This document shows, in pieces, positions 52,096 through 63,515 of a stretch of 64,000 nt of DNA. The position numbers and the translations under genes are program-made. Source of the stretch: Ochotona curzoniae (Eukaryota; Chordata; Mammalia; Lagomorpha; Ochotonidae); contig NW_024467106.1 of the NCBI RefSeq assembly GCF_017591425.1, positions 20,698,501 through 20,762,500 on the forward strand. The letters run 5' to 3'. Within the stretch, counting starts at the first letter, position 1; the number at the start of each line of letters is the position of its first letter. The notes under the pieces are model-generated. The model did no database searches and had not been told where the DNA came from. It was given only the letters and a program-made list of their open reading frames with translations.

Positions 52096-53887
52096 TTGCT
52101 CTCCTTGAAAAACCTGCTGTCTCCTTCTGGGACCCACATGTGAAGTGGGGCAAGACCAGGTTTTAAAACAGAAAAGACATCAGTGAACTTGTACTCCAGT
52201 TTGGGTCACTGCAGTGCTGCCTGTTGTCTTTGGAGAGACAGGTAACCCAAGGCCAGGGAGCTTGTCACTTGGTTTTCCAACCAGTGGGTGGCAGCAATGG
52301 GCCTGGAACCCAAATGGGCCTCAGCTAGGGCAGGGAGATAAAAGGGGAGGAAGATTTGAGTTTTGCATTTGCATCAGGTGTTTGGAAGGGAAATATGCTG
52401 TCTTCTAAGAGATAAGCTGAAGTTCTACATTTCCCTGGTGACAAACGAAAGAGATGATATCGATACCCAGTGCAAATATTTTTTGTGATCTTTAGGTTTC
52501 TGTCTGATTTACCAGTGGAACGAGGGACATGTATATCTGGGTCTGTAAGGAAGTGTATTGTGTTGCTTAATACTTCATGAAGATATTCCTCCCAGGATGG
52601 GAGGAATAAAAGGAGGCCAGGAGAAAGCCGTGACTTTGGCTGAGCTGAAAGAGGGCCCCTGCTTGGGATTTTGGCATGAACTCAATCTCCACCCTGAGAA
52701 TGTACTTTGTTCAATCTCAAGTGATCTTTCTCCTTCTCTGATGAGGCTGGGTACTGGCAGCTCTGTTTATAATGCACTGTGGGATTAGTTATTCTTCTTT
52801 GTAACACAATCGCGTCATTAAACACTGGCTTCAGGAAAGCTGGAACGGTTGTTTTGATTGTTACCATGGCAACAAGTGGCCCATTGGTTGGGTGACTGAC
52901 AATGCCGTAAGTAATAGTTCTTGAGTCTCCCATGTGACGCTCACAGTGTCTCCTCTTTCTTCTGTTATGTTGGTCTTTGTGAGTAGCAGGTTCCATTTCC
53001 AGTAGCTCACGTCAGGGCTTAACATGCCCAGACTTATATAGGGAAAGGCAGGCAGTGAGAGGAGAGCTTCCTGGTACAGAGGCAGGGCGAGGCTAGGGGC
53101 TGCTGTCCTCAGGCTGGGCCATCTAGGGAGGCCAAACCAGCCTTTTACTGCCTGCCTGTGTGTTGCCACCTCCTGTGCAGCTGGACTTGCTCACCGCCTC
53201 CCCCTCCCCTGCTCCCTTCCTATTGGCTTCTGCAAATGCCCCAGGCAGTCTCAATCCCTTTTGAGGCTCTCTTTTTGCTGTCTTAAACACCTATGCCAAT
53301 CGTGTTTGGTTTGATCCCATAGGCCTTTTGCAAGGGCTGAACCTTGTCCCACTGGGGACCTGGTTGGCTCTGAGGGTCAGCACCTGGGTGACTGTCTAGT
53401 TGCCAATGGTTTCCTGCAGTTTAACTGTTCCAACTTGGCTCAAGGGTCCCTTGACCCTCATCACTCTGTCCCTCACAGGAATGCCTGGATGAGACTTTCC
53501 TTTGATCCTACACCATGGGCTGAGCCTTATTCCTCAGAACACTGTGCTTGGTTTTTTCTTGGGCCACCTCCTCAATGTCACTGCCATCTGAGCCTTTCTC
53601 CTAAATCTTTGTAGGCCTGGCTGGAACCAGCTCTGGTCTCTATCACCCAGTCTTCCAGCCAGCACCAGACAACATCTTGCTTGTCTTCTCTAAATTGCAG
53701 CATGCCAGGGTTACTTGCTGGGAAATACCATTGGGGGTAACTGGCATTTGTGTTACTCCACCGTGGCTTTCTGTTGGCTTTTACAGAAGAAGGCAGGAAT
53801 CATGCAGGGCCAGCTGCAGGCGACAGTCCTAGGGTCCCAAGAGTCTTTGATTTTGGATTAAGTAAATACCTGTGCTGGAAAAGAATT
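52096..53887. other. Repeat-poor non-coding interval with an X-box
   Basis: No SINE for 1.8 kb. Contains the RFX-type palindrome at 52860. 53140-53700 is C/T-rich on the plus strand, without a frame I recognise as an exon. Confidence 0.4.
52860..52873. promoter_or_regulatory. RFX-type X-box palindrome candidate
   Basis: GTTACCATGGCAAC fits the full 14-bp RFX dimer site GTNRCC-AT-GGYAAC in both half-sites. RFX proteins bind such sites in ciliary and MHC class II promoters or enhancers. There is no TATA box, CpG island or gene nearby, so any role would be as a distal element. Motif match only. Confidence 0.5.
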
Positions 53888-54200
53888 TCCTGGGGGTGGT
53901 ATTGTGGCATAGCAGGTAGAGCTGCTGCCTGTGAAGTAGCTATCCAAAATGGGCAGATATTTGAGACCCAGATGTTGAACTTCTGATCCAGCTCCCTGCT
54001 AATGGCCTGGGAACAGCAGTGGAAGAGTTTGGGCCCTGCTACCATTGTATGAGTCCCAGATGAAGCAGTTAGCTTTGGGTTGGCTCTTCCCTGGCCGTTG
54101 TAGCCAATTTGGTAATGAACCAGCAGGTGGAAGACGTTCTCTGCGCCTCTCCTTTGTGTGTAGCTCTGACTTTCAGATCAATCAATCAATCAATCAATCT
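53888..54200 (+). mobile_element. Old lagomorph SINE with (ATCA)n tail
   Basis: Sense. GGGGGTGGTATTGTGGCATAG head, CTCCCTGCTAATGGCCTGGG body, GAACCAGCAGGTGGAAGACG, CTCTGACTTTCAG, then (ATCA)5-6 at 54177-54199. Confidence 0.8.
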
Positions 54201-54211
54201 TGTAGAAACCT

Positions 54212-54540
54212 CACATAACCTGGGCTGACATCATGACATAGGAAATTAAGTCATCAACTACAATGCCAGAATCCCATATGAGTGTCAGTTTGAGTCCTGG
54301 CTGTTTACTTCTCATCCAGATCTCTGCTAATGTGCCTGAAAAAGCATTAGAAGGTGTCCCAAGTACTTGAGCCCCTGTGGTCTACGTGGGAGACTAAAAT
54401 GGAGTTGTTCTGGACTCCTGGTTTTTGGCTTGATCAAATGCTGACCATTGCAGCCATTTGAGGATGATGGTGAATGGGAGATCTCTTCCCTTCTGCCCCC
54501 ACTTTGTCATCCTGCCTTTCAAATAAACAATACAATTAAA
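54212..54540 (+). mobile_element. Old lagomorph SINE, second of a cluster
   Basis: Sense. GGGCTGACATCATGACATAGG, CCAGAATCCCATATGAGTGTC, GAGCCCCTGTGGTCTACGTGG, GGAGATCTCTTCCCTTCTGC and tail TTTCAAATAAACAATACAATT. Confidence 0.78.
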
Positions 54541-54544
54541 TTTT

Positions 54545-54685
54545 TTAAAAAGATTTGCTAATTTTTAATTTGTAAATCAGACATAAAGAGAGGAGCAGAC
54601 AGAAGATCTTCCATTCGCTGATGGTTCATTCCCAAGTGTCCAGCAAAACCGGGGCTGAACTGATCTGAAGCCAGGAGCTAAAAAC
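54545..54685 (-). mobile_element. SINE tail-side fragment, inverted against its neighbour
   Basis: AAAAAGATTTGCTAATTTTT, GAAGATCTTCCATTCGCTG and TGATCTGAAGCCAGGAGC, then the homology stops, so the head half is missing. Its T-rich end meets the A-rich tail of the preceding sense copy, making a tail-to-tail pair. Confidence 0.78.
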
Positions 54686-55259
54686 ATTGCTTCCTTTGCA
54701 TTTTTGAAGTAAAGCCCAATGCCTTCCCAAATCTTTCCTCAACTTACTTTTCCCACCGTGGCACTGGGTGGTGGGATGCCAGAAAGCAGTGTTCTGTGAT
54801 TAACAGGGAATGGTTTTCCTCTTCTCCCTGGTACCTCCAGAGTGCTTGCTGGCACTCTTTTCCCCTTTTGCTTGCTGTCACTTTTAGCCTGGAGTGATGT
54901 CTCATTTGCTGATATTAAAATCTCAGTCCATACCAAAATCTGAATCCTTGTCCAATCCAAGGTGAACTGACCCAGTTACCACCTCACACATGGTCTGTGG
55001 CTTAGGGATCCACACTCTGGACTTTGGCCATGCCAGTCTTTTGCCAGATTGCAGGGCTGGCCAGCCACGCCTCACGTCAGTTGCACTCCGCACTGGTCCC
55101 TGCAATACAGGCTGTTCCTTGCCTGAAATGAATTCCCAAGGCTTGCTGTGTAACTGTTTCCATCTTCTCCTTTGAATGACAGGGCCAGTGTTTCTCTTTT
55201 AAGGACTTGTGCTGACAACCTTGTCTGAAGGCTCCTCCCCCCCCAACCCCTGCTCCAGT
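54686..55259. other. Non-coding interval
   Basis: No firm identification. The style of 54700-54800 (CCCAATGCCTTCCCAAATC...) hints at an L2 piece. Confidence 0.3.
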
Positions 55260-55997
55260 TTCTTTTTTTTCCCCTTTACTAACAATTTTATTTTCAACTT
55301 TTATTTTTCATGAAATAGTTACATAGGCTCAGGGGTTTCTCCTTCCATTCTCCCATTCCCCTCCTCTCCACTGTTTATCACTGTAACAACAGTTCTTCAA
55401 CAATGATCACAAATCCATCATGCTTCTATTTGAGTATATCATGACATGATAGGTTTAGACAATAGTATAAAGTCCAGCATCCTATTTTTAAGATATATTT
55501 AACAGTTTCATTAGGAATCCATCTTTTGTTTACAAGTAGAGAGGCATACAGCACAGTATCTTTATTTCATGGAATAGTTGCCTCCATTATACAGTTACTC
55601 TAGGTAAATATATGTGTATATATATATACATGTTTATCTGTTGATCTTATTTTGCATGAAGGTTGCTTGTATCAAAGAGAATGATATTTGTCCTTTTGGG
55701 ATGAGCTTATTTCACTGATCATAATGGTCTTAAGTTGTGACAGTTTTGTTGCAAATGGTAGAATTTCATTCTTCTTAATGGCTGAGTAGTATTCCATAGA
55801 GTAGAGGCACCACTGTTCCTTTATCCACTCCTCTATTGACAGGCATCTGGGTTCTTTCCGTGTTTTTGCTGTTGTAGACTGTGCTGCTGTAAAACTAGGA
55901 TTACAGATCCCTTTCTCATATGCGGATTTTATTTCCTTTGGATATATTCCAGAAGTGGGATCCCTTTCTCTGGGTTTTAGCATATGGTAACCTAAGT
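55260..55997 (-). mobile_element. 5'-truncated antisense L1 with ORF2 C-terminal remnant
   Basis: Starts at the left with a T-rich tail, continues through an L1 3'UTR (CATGAAATAGTTACATAGGC, CAACAGTTCTTCAACAATG) and reaches ORF2. GGCTGAGTAGTATTCCATAG near 55780 is the classic reversed L1 ORF2 end. On the minus strand 55983-55672 still reads open for 103 codons with YSMEYYSAIKKNEI and ISSSQKDKYHSL, typical of the L1 ORF2 C-terminus. Only about 740 bp of an L1 remain, with no RT or endonuclease. The surviving frame suggests a younger age than the L1 at 31.8-36.4 kb. Confidence 0.92.
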
Positions 55998-56401
55998 ACT
56001 GGATGCAATGTCAGCTTTCTCCCATAATGTGGTTACATATCCATGACTTTAACTCTGAACCTGCAAAACTGTAGGAACTGAAGAGCATTTAAATAATAAT
56101 GAATTCCTACTTGAAATTAAATTCCAGTATTTAACTAATGGCTGTTTGTAACTGTTAAAATTCATGACATTCAGTTTTTCTTTTCTTTGTAGCCTAGAAA
56201 AGTAGCAATTTCATGTGGTTCAACTTAATATGAAGGTGTTTGAAAAACTATCATTTGGGAAAAATTAAGCTTTCACTTTGCTACTTATGTCAAATAGTTT
56301 CATGAATATTTCTATAGAAATTACTAAATTATAAATATTGTAGAAGAAAATGTAAGAAAATATAGTTATTTGATCTGAGATAGGAATGGGCTTTCTTTTT
56401 C
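55998..56401. other. AT-rich non-coding interval
   Basis: Nothing recognised. Confidence 0.35.
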
Positions 56402-56660
56402 CTCTTTAAAGATGTATTCATTTGAAAGGCAGGTTTATAAAGAGAAGGAGAGATGGAGAGAAATCTTCCATCTGCTGGTTCATTCTCAAATGTTCACAAT
56501 GGCTGGAACTGAGCTGAGCTGACCCAAAGGCAGGAGCTTCTTCAGGTCGCCCATATGAGTGCAGGGGTCCAAGAGCTTGAACCATCCACTGCTGCTTTCC
56601 AACATAATAAACAGGAAGCTGGATTGGAGATGGAGCATCTGGGACAGAAACTTCAAATTT
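56402..56660 (-). mobile_element. Lagomorph SINE, head missing
   Basis: Antisense. TTTAAAGATGTATTCATTTG, GAAATCTTCCATCTGCTGGTTC, GAGCTGAGCTGACCCAAAGG, GGAAGCTGGATTGGAGATGG; homology stops near 56650 before the tRNA-like head. Confidence 0.82.
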
Positions 56661-57539
56661 TGTAGTATAGGAAAAGGAGTATAAAGCATTAAGAACTGTA
56701 ATGAGGAGACATTTTCTACATGTATGATAGAAAAGTAGGTAATATTCACAGTATATGAAGAATCAAGATGAATAGCCAAGTCATGAAATGAGAAATATAA
56801 ATACACAATAAGCTTGTATGCAAATGTTGAACCACTACAAGAGTAAGTGGTTAAGCTGCTATATAAAATAATACACATTTAAGCTGTTTGGAATTTGCTT
56901 TTTTACTCCTGTTGTTTATAACCCAAAGTTGTTTGCAATCCTCATTGATCTGTAATCTGGAAATTGGGGTAGAAGGGTACAAGTAATTGACTCTAACATG
57001 TGGAATTGGCTAAATAGAGGGAATGTCCTGGACTGAGATGACTTAATTATTTTAGACTGAGTAGTTGCTGTTTCTTGCTTTTTGTCTTGAAATTTTTTCC
57101 TTAATCTTTCACTCATAATACCTTAGGATCTTTGCTGTATATTTCAGGAGATACATCTTTGGGTGGATGTAGGGGAAACTCAGAACATGGCATGGTGGCC
57201 TCACTGTACCTTCAATAAGATTCTGTAAAGGTAAATTTAGCTGAAGGCAGCCGGTATAAATACAGAAATGTAAAAGGAAATAGAACCTTGCCAAGAAAAA
57301 TTCTCTCTGTGGCTTGCAGTATAGGCAAACAAGTTGGAATCACTGCAGGGCTGGAAAAAAAGCTGAATGTTGTATCCCACAGTCACTGCAACTCGGGCAG
57401 GAAGCTAGGACAACTAGCAAGAGATGACTGATAAGGTTCGAAAGAACCAGGCTTTCTTTCTTCCCAAATGAATTCTTCTAAAAAAGATTGAGTTGGAGCT
57501 GTCTGTCAATGAAGTTAACATCCATCTTCCAGTGACTTA
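56661..57539. other. AT-rich non-coding interval
   Basis: ORFs of 130 codons or fewer (56486-56878, minus) start inside the SINE and have no domain. Possibly includes undetected old L1. Confidence 0.35.
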
Positions 57540-57645
57540 AACAGTAAAACATTGGAAACAAACGAAAACTCAATACTAAGGAATTAATTAAATAGTCTGG
57601 AATAATGGGATCATACAATGCCCATGATACTTAAAATGAAAGCAT
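57540..57645 (+). mobile_element. Old L1M fragment
   Basis: ACATTGGAAACAAACGAAAA, AAGGAATTAATTAAATAGTC and GGATCATACAATGCCCATG match the L1 passage attggaaacaacctaa...gggaattggttaaataa...atccatacaatgg. Confidence 0.7.
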
Positions 57646-57714
57646 TAGAATCTGAGAGCAGAATTGGGGATTGGTGAGAGTGATCTTTGGGCAAGGCCAG
57701 TATTGTGATCATTG

Positions 57715-57915
57715 CCATGTAACGAACAGTTGCTATATGCTAGTAATTGTGCCAAGGGCTTTACCTGCACTGTTTCAGTCTGCCTTGTTACATTGTTGGT
57801 AGGGTATTGTTCCCCCCTCCCCCAATTCCTTTTATAGTTGAAGAAGCCAGAAGTGACATTTCCTCAATCAATGTTAGAACAAGCAGTTCAGCCTCATTCC
57901 AGAGCTGATGCATGA
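57715..57915 (-). mobile_element. MIR fossil
   Basis: CAGTTGCTATATGCTAGTAATTGTGCC, AAGGGCTTTACCTGCACTG, TATAGTTGAAGAAGCCAGAAG and AAGCAGTTCAGCCTCATTCC give the inverted MIR order. Confidence 0.7.
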
Positions 57916-58229
57916 AACAGAGCTGCTTTTGCTTTCTGTCTGCAGTCACCTTTTAAATTCTGTCAGTTTCCTAGCTTTTCTTTATCCTTTCCTCTTAAAT
58001 CTATGTATAGCAGTCCAATTTATGCTGTTTTGTTTTTAGCGTGGGCTATAATCCACGTTTCTCTCCCTTCCAAATATTTGCTCAAAAAATCGCCAGGGAC
58101 TTCTGAGTGGTTTCCAAAGAAATCTGAATGCAATGACTAGACGTTCAAGAATTTCCACAGCCTGATTCCAACCTGTCGTTTCAACTTTATCTTCCATTTT
58201 GCTCCTAAATTATCGGACAGAAGATCAAG

Positions 58230-58390
58230 TGTGGGGCCGGAATTATGAATAAAGTTTTATTGGAATCCAGCTGTGACCATTTATTTTTAAGCTCGCTCTC
58301 TATCTGGTGCAGTAGAATGAATAGTTATGACAGTTGCTGAATAGCCCACAAGTTCAGATGTATTTACTTCCTGATTTTCTACAGAATGAG
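58230..58390 (+). mobile_element. hAT-type (Charlie/MER group) fossil
   Basis: GAATAAAGTTTTATTGGAATCC, GCTGTGACCATTTATTTTTAAG and AATAGTTATGACAGTTGCTG, GAATAGCCCACAAG match in order the same element family as 19085-19215 (aataaagttttattggaacacagcc...). A non-autonomous remnant. Confidence 0.65.
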
Positions 58391-58514
58391 TTTGCTGTGC
58401 TGTACTTTGGAGGAGTCTGCTTTTCATTTTTGTTTTAAATTTTTGCAGCAAGACAGATTAGTTTAAAGTGTGTTATTTCCTGGATACCACTTAAATTGTC
58501 TTACCTCTATGCCT

Positions 58515-58842
58515 TTTTTTAAAAATTAAGATTTATTTATTTGAAAGGCAGAATTACAGAGGGAGAGAGAGGGAGGAAGAGAGCGAGCAAGCAAGAGTGC
58601 TTCTACCTACTTATTCACAATGCGAATTGCTTCAGCAGGTAGGATTGGGCAGGCTGGAGCCAGGTCACTCAATATGGGTTCTCCTCACAGGGGGCAAAGT
58701 CCAAGCACTTTGGTGATCATCTGCTTTTCCAGGTGCATTAACAGGGGACGGAGTAGAGGAGCGGGGATTAGAACCTGTGCTCATGTGGGATGCTGCTGTT
58801 ACAGGCAGTTGCTTAATTCACTATGCCACAATGCCAATCCCA
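58515..58842 (-). mobile_element. Old lagomorph SINE, full length
   Basis: Antisense. TTAAGATTTATTTATTTGAAAGG, a GA-rich segment (58560-58585), TTCTACCTACTTATTCACAATG, GGCTGGAGCCAGGTCACTC, head ATGCCACAATGCCAATCCC. Confidence 0.8.
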
Positions 58843-59134
58843 TTGTTGTTTCCTTTAACCCTCTCTCTACATTCTTAGTCGAGCCTTACTCAGGTGATCT
58901 ACCATCTTAGTGTTTTGGGTAGAATTACATCTGGTACCATACTTTGTTCAGTGTGGGGAAGCTGCACTTAGGCAAATCTTTGTTTTCTGTCTTGTTGGTG
59001 CAACTTCCATCTCCTAGCCCTACCAAGGGGGCAAGATGCTGGAATATAAGTTTTGGAAGGGTTGAAAGGCAGAATATTTAACCACTGATGACGATAGAGC
59101 AGAATAAATGAGAGGGTGGGGAAGTAGAGCATTT

Positions 59135-59640
59135 TGCCATCCCCCAGTGAATGGTTCGTAAATTCTGATAGACTTATACTGTGGAATGCTACTCAGAAAT
59201 TGGAAGAGAAAAACTTGAATCCAGCAGCATAGATGAATGTCGAGCAATTCTTGAATGAAACCGTAAAAAATTATGTAGCACACTTATATATCATCTTGAA
59301 ATGATACAATTGAGGAGATGGAGAACAGACTTGTGGCTGCTGGAGGTTAAAGGGGTAGGGGGCAGGACAGAGGAAGTGAGTGTGGTCAGCATGAGGGTTC
59401 TGTGTGATTTTGTGATGAAATTCTTTATCTTGATTGTGGCATTGGCTACACAAACTGGCACATGCAATAGAAGTCCATGGAAATAACAAGCGAACATAGA
59501 GCTGAAGAAATCTGTATAATCTTAGCGTTGATGACTTGTAGCAAGATCACTATTACCCTAGTTAGGATATATATATATTATTGTCATTCTGTGAGGTGTT
59601 AAAATTGGAGCAATTGAGGAAAGTGTACCTTGAATCTGTG
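59135..59640 (+). mobile_element. Old L1M 3' end
   Basis: ATACTGTGGAATGCTACTCAG, AGCATAGATGAATGTCGAGC, ATCATCTTGAAATGATACAATTG, GACTTGTGGCTGCTGGAGG, CTTTATCTTGATTGTGGCATTGG and TTGAGGAAAGTGTACCTTGA follow the L1M ORF2 end and 3'UTR in order (atactatggaatactactcag...tggatgaatctc...cttgattgtggtg). Confidence 0.88.
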
Positions 59641-60471
59641 TAGCATTCTTTACAGCTGCATATGAATTTGATTATCTTCCGCAAACCCATTGAAATTGCT
59701 GTAAGAGGAAACCACAAGTACTCCATTTCCCCATCTTGTCAGTGAGTACGGGAATGGCAATTGCATGAAGAAGACTGGGTCTTTCTCACTGAAATGAAGT
59801 CGGTTCACTGAATGTGTAACATTGATCTTATATTAATTTGTGGGGAGATATCTGTAAGAACAGCCCATGGTATTGTGTGTAATCCACACATGGATACACA
59901 CACTGAGATCAAATATAATAAAGCTGAGTTAGAATAGATGATAAACCTATGTTGTGCATGTTCCAGATAAATCCCATTGTTAAAACAGCAATGAAATGTT
60001 CTCCAGAATAGCAGGAAAGAGTTTTCCTCATCTTCGCCCATGAAAACCTTTTGCAATAGTTAAGTTGAATTCTACCCCTGATGGTAGTGTCCTTGTATGA
60101 AAAACTCTTGGATAGGTATGAAGAAATTAAACTCTGAACTCTAAATTCCACTTCACAGCTCCGCACACCTTAATTGTTTTAGTACCATACATGTATTTGC
60201 TTTTCTCTCTTGGTTTAAATTTTCTCATCGTTTTAGTTCTTTTTAAGCTATGTAGAGAGACACTTGCATGCCATTTTGCCATGTATCTATGGGGAACAGC
60301 AGTGACTTGCCTGGTGTGACCCTGCTGGGAGACAGGCTGGGAGGACTGATCTTTGGATTTTGTAGTTCTGCTGGTCGTCTTTGCCATCTCCCTGAGAGCA
60401 GTAACAGGTAGCTTTAGCAGTTCGGTTGCTGGCATAGATCTGATAACAGGAAGCAGCCAGGGGCCACAGAT
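59641..60471. other. Non-coding interval
   Basis: No gene or named repeat recognised. Confidence 0.35.
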
Positions 60472-60653
60472 GAGTCCTCAAAGTGTGGTTTTTGGAACAG
60501 CAGCATTGACAGCCCCTGGGAAGTGTTGGAAATGCAACTGCTCAGGCCCAACCCTAGATCTGCTGACTCACTCCTCTGAAGACTAGGCCAGCTAGCTGTG
60601 CTATAACATGCCCTCCCTGTGGTTCTGAATATACTCAAGTTTGAGAGCCACTG
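60472..60653 (+). mobile_element. MER5A-like hAT-Charlie element, nearly complete
   Basis: Starts AGTCCTCAAAGTGTGG and runs through GGAACAGCAGCATTGACAGC, GGGAAGTGTTGGAAATGCAAC, CCCTAGATCTGCTGACTCAC and CTATAACATGCCCTCCCTG to AAGTTTGAGAGCCACTG. The two ends are worn terminal inverted repeats of the cagtggttctcaaa type, and the length (about 182 bp) fits MER5A. Confidence 0.9.
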
Positions 60654-61779
60654 GGCCAGGTACTCTTGAGACATGCTTCCTGCTGCTCTTTACTCATTCT
60701 GACCTTGATACCTTGAGGCAGGAAAGCCGGGCACTGTCTGACACCCCTTTCAGTGGTGGTCTCAGGGAGGTGAATGCAGGGCTAGCAGGGCAGGTCAGTT
60801 TACTAAAGTGGTGCAGCCACCTGTGCCATGACTTCAGTTAATAAAGCCAGTGTCTTTCAACCAAAGATCAAAGGCAAAAAATGCCTTTTTATGTTACTGT
60901 GGATTTTCCTGCAATTAAATGTCCTTTACCCTCCCACAGGAGAATGTGAGAGATTAATAGGACTTGAGTAGAGGTAGAACTCATAGTAGATTCTTCTCAC
61001 CAATGAAATTAATAAGCAGATGGGTGAACGCATCCATTGATTTCTCATTTATGCAATGTCCAGCCGTGGGCACACTCTGGACTGGTTCTAAAATAAAGGA
61101 CACAAGCAGGTATTTTTATGTTCCCAATAAAACACAGTGTGTGAGAAAGGGGTGATGCTCTGTGTCTTGCATGAGGCAGGTGGATTCAAGGGGAGGTATT
61201 TCAGGATTTCACAAATGCAGACATTATTGGGAAGGATGTAAAATTGGGGAGTTCAGTAGGTCTATAAGGAAGAACATCCTGAGTATGTCAATATAAGGAG
61301 GTATGGAATAGCAGGTTTTATTTGGGAAGCCACAACTGTTTTGGTGTTGGTAGAGTCTGGATTTGCAGGGGCAGCTAACAAGGAGGCTGGGGAGGGAGTC
61401 AGGATGTGGATCATGACTATGAGCGTGCTCACCTGGACTTGGCTTTAGATCCACTGATCAATGTTCCCCAAAGTGTATGCACCATACACTGGGTCCAGGG
61501 CCCACGGAACAAATGATCTATCTCTTTAGTCAAATGTGGAAAGTTTAAAAAAATTTAAATGGGTTTCTTCTTTCTGTGAGAACTCAGAAAACCTCTGATT
61601 ATGCTAATATGCATTCAGTAATTGAAGGTAAAGATTGAGAGAACATGGAAAATATTCTGAATCTCTTCAAAATTGTAAGTTCCTCAAGAATTGGTTTTCA
61701 ATGGTGACACTGTATGTGGGGTGGAGCAGAATGACAGGTGGAGGGGAGAGGATTATTTAGCTGTATCCATCCTAGAATA
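60654..61779. other. Non-coding interval
   Basis: No gene or firm repeat. 61080-61160 includes an AATAAA (CCCAATAAAACACAG) without an associated transcript feature. Confidence 0.35.
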
Positions 61780-61900
61780 AAGTTCAGGTCTTCAGCATGA
61801 CTGCTTAAGCCCTGCTGAGTCCTGCCCTACCTGTATTTCTGATCTTGCCTCCCACCACTTTCTTTTAGTCATAAACCACATTAATTTGTCGACACATTCT
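61780..61900 (-). mobile_element. L2 fragment
   Basis: GAATAAAGTTCAGGTCTTCAG, CATGACTGCTTAAGCCCTGC and CTGCCCTACCTGTATTTCTGATCTTGCC resemble the L2 passage (ataaagtccaaactccttagcatggc...ctggccctgcctacctctccagcctcatct). Confidence 0.55.
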
Positions 61901-62209
61901 CCGCAGCTATTCTGTGACTATACCCACAGGGTAACCGCAGCTAAGCCTAAAGCACTGTCTGATCTCTAATGGGAAAAGTTTTTTGGTCCCTGCACTATAA
62001 TATTCCTGGTGTGCTTCTTTGTCTGTTTGTCCTTGTGGATTCAGAGCCCCTAAACAGCATAGCTTTGGTTTTGTAATTTTGACCTGATGAGCTTTGTGTT
62101 GCCAAGCTAGGTCAAGTAGAAGACATCAGTGAGTGTTTAACGAAGAATGAATAAAACTCTTTTAATCATCACAGTGGCTGACCTTGCTCTGGGCTTTGGT
62201 TTCACATAC
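61901..62209. other. Non-coding interval
   Basis: Nothing recognised. Confidence 0.3.
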
Positions 62210-62350
62210 TCTGTCTTGTTCAATCACTCAAGCTCTTTGATGGATGATTAATATCCTTTGTTTCCTCTACGAGGGAGTAGAGGCTCAAGGAGAAGCCAAA
62301 TGAGCTTGCCAGAGTAACACAGGTGATGGAGTTAGTGTCAGAGGATGGTC
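62210..62350 (-). mobile_element. MIR fossil
   Basis: GGGAGTAGAGGCTCAAGGAG, AGCCAAATGAGCTTGCCAGAG and TAACACAGGTGATGGAGTTAG match the inverted MIR core (gaggctcagagaggttaagtgacttgcccaaggtcacacagct). Confidence 0.75.
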
Positions 62351-63364
62351 TTCCGCTGTCACAACCTGTATTCCTCCCCTTGCCCTCACTACCAGACCGC
62401 TACCTGCTTTTGTCACTCAGTTGTCCTTTGTGGTATTCCTACTGTTGGACGATCTTCCTTTAGTGCTCCCTCTTCCATTCTCTGTTCCAAATCCCAGCTC
62501 TCTTCTCCGCTCTCTCCCAGATCTCTCCACTCACCCACTTCCTGTTTCATTTTTGCTCTTTGTACAGTTTATGGCTCAATCACCAATGTGACAGAATTCC
62601 TTGGAAACCAATGGTTACCGTAATGTGTGGTCATCTGTATTTGACTAGTTCTTATTCTGATTAGGAGATGCTGAGGGTCCCAGGAGAAGACAGCTGTCCA
62701 CCAGGCTATGTCCCCCCAGCAGGATGGACAGACTGCTATACTGGTAGATGGGGATGTGAACTTTGGGAGACTGGAGCCCAGGGTAGTGTTCAAGGCCAGC
62801 AGAGAAGTGTATCTGGCCTCTCAGGATGCTCATGAGCTGCCTTAAGGGTACAGATTATAGGAAAAAATTGTTGAGCATCCCCAAGAGGAAATGAAGTCAT
62901 TGCTTGCCTGAGAGTGATTTATTCTTTCATTAATAACATCTTTACTGTCTTTTACTATGATAAATTAGGTCCTTAAGACAAATACTTTTGTTCCTAACCT
63001 GACTCAAAGAGTGGATTATGGATCCCTAATAAGCTGTCAGCTTTCCTGGTGTTTCTGTTCTGTCAACTGGCAAATCTTGAAAAGTCATTGCTAACTGAGA
63101 TATGCTTGAACTCTCTTCTTGGGCTAATTGTCATATGATATGAAGCAAGACTCAAGTATGGGTGATTTTATAACTAGCAATTTGGCTTTTGAAGGAAGTA
63201 CAGTATGCAAAAGAAATTATGTGAAAAAAAGTCTAACACCTTCACTATCAAAATTATCACACAAGGACCAGATATAAGTCTTGTAAAATGAAATCCGAGA
63301 TCATAAACATACTTTGCACATCTGGAATCTTGCCTGTGGCAGGTATTCTAAACCTTGAAATGCT
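62351..63364. other. Non-coding interval
   Basis: ORFs of 92 codons or fewer and no domain. Becomes AT-rich after 62880. Confidence 0.35.
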
Positions 63365-63515
63365 ATACTGAAGTATGGAATGGAAGTTATTGAATGCCTA
63401 CTAAGTGTTAGGCTTTCCCTCATTTGAGCAGCTGCTCCGAGAGTCAGGTTATTATCCTCCTCATGCCACACAGTGAAATAAATAACTTGAGCAATGTTAA
63501 GAGCCAACTTTCATT
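63365..63515 (-). mobile_element. MIR fossil
   Basis: GTTATTGAATGCCTACTAAG, TGTTAGGCTTTCCCTCATTTG, GGTTATTATCCTCCTCATGCC and AATAACTTGAGCAATGTTAAG keep the inverted MIR order. Confidence 0.75.

Noticed and set aside
55672..55983. A 103-codon minus-strand frame with a clear protein motif as a possible gene
   Set aside because: It is the ORF2 C-terminus of a 5'-truncated L1 and has no independent promoter or complete domain.
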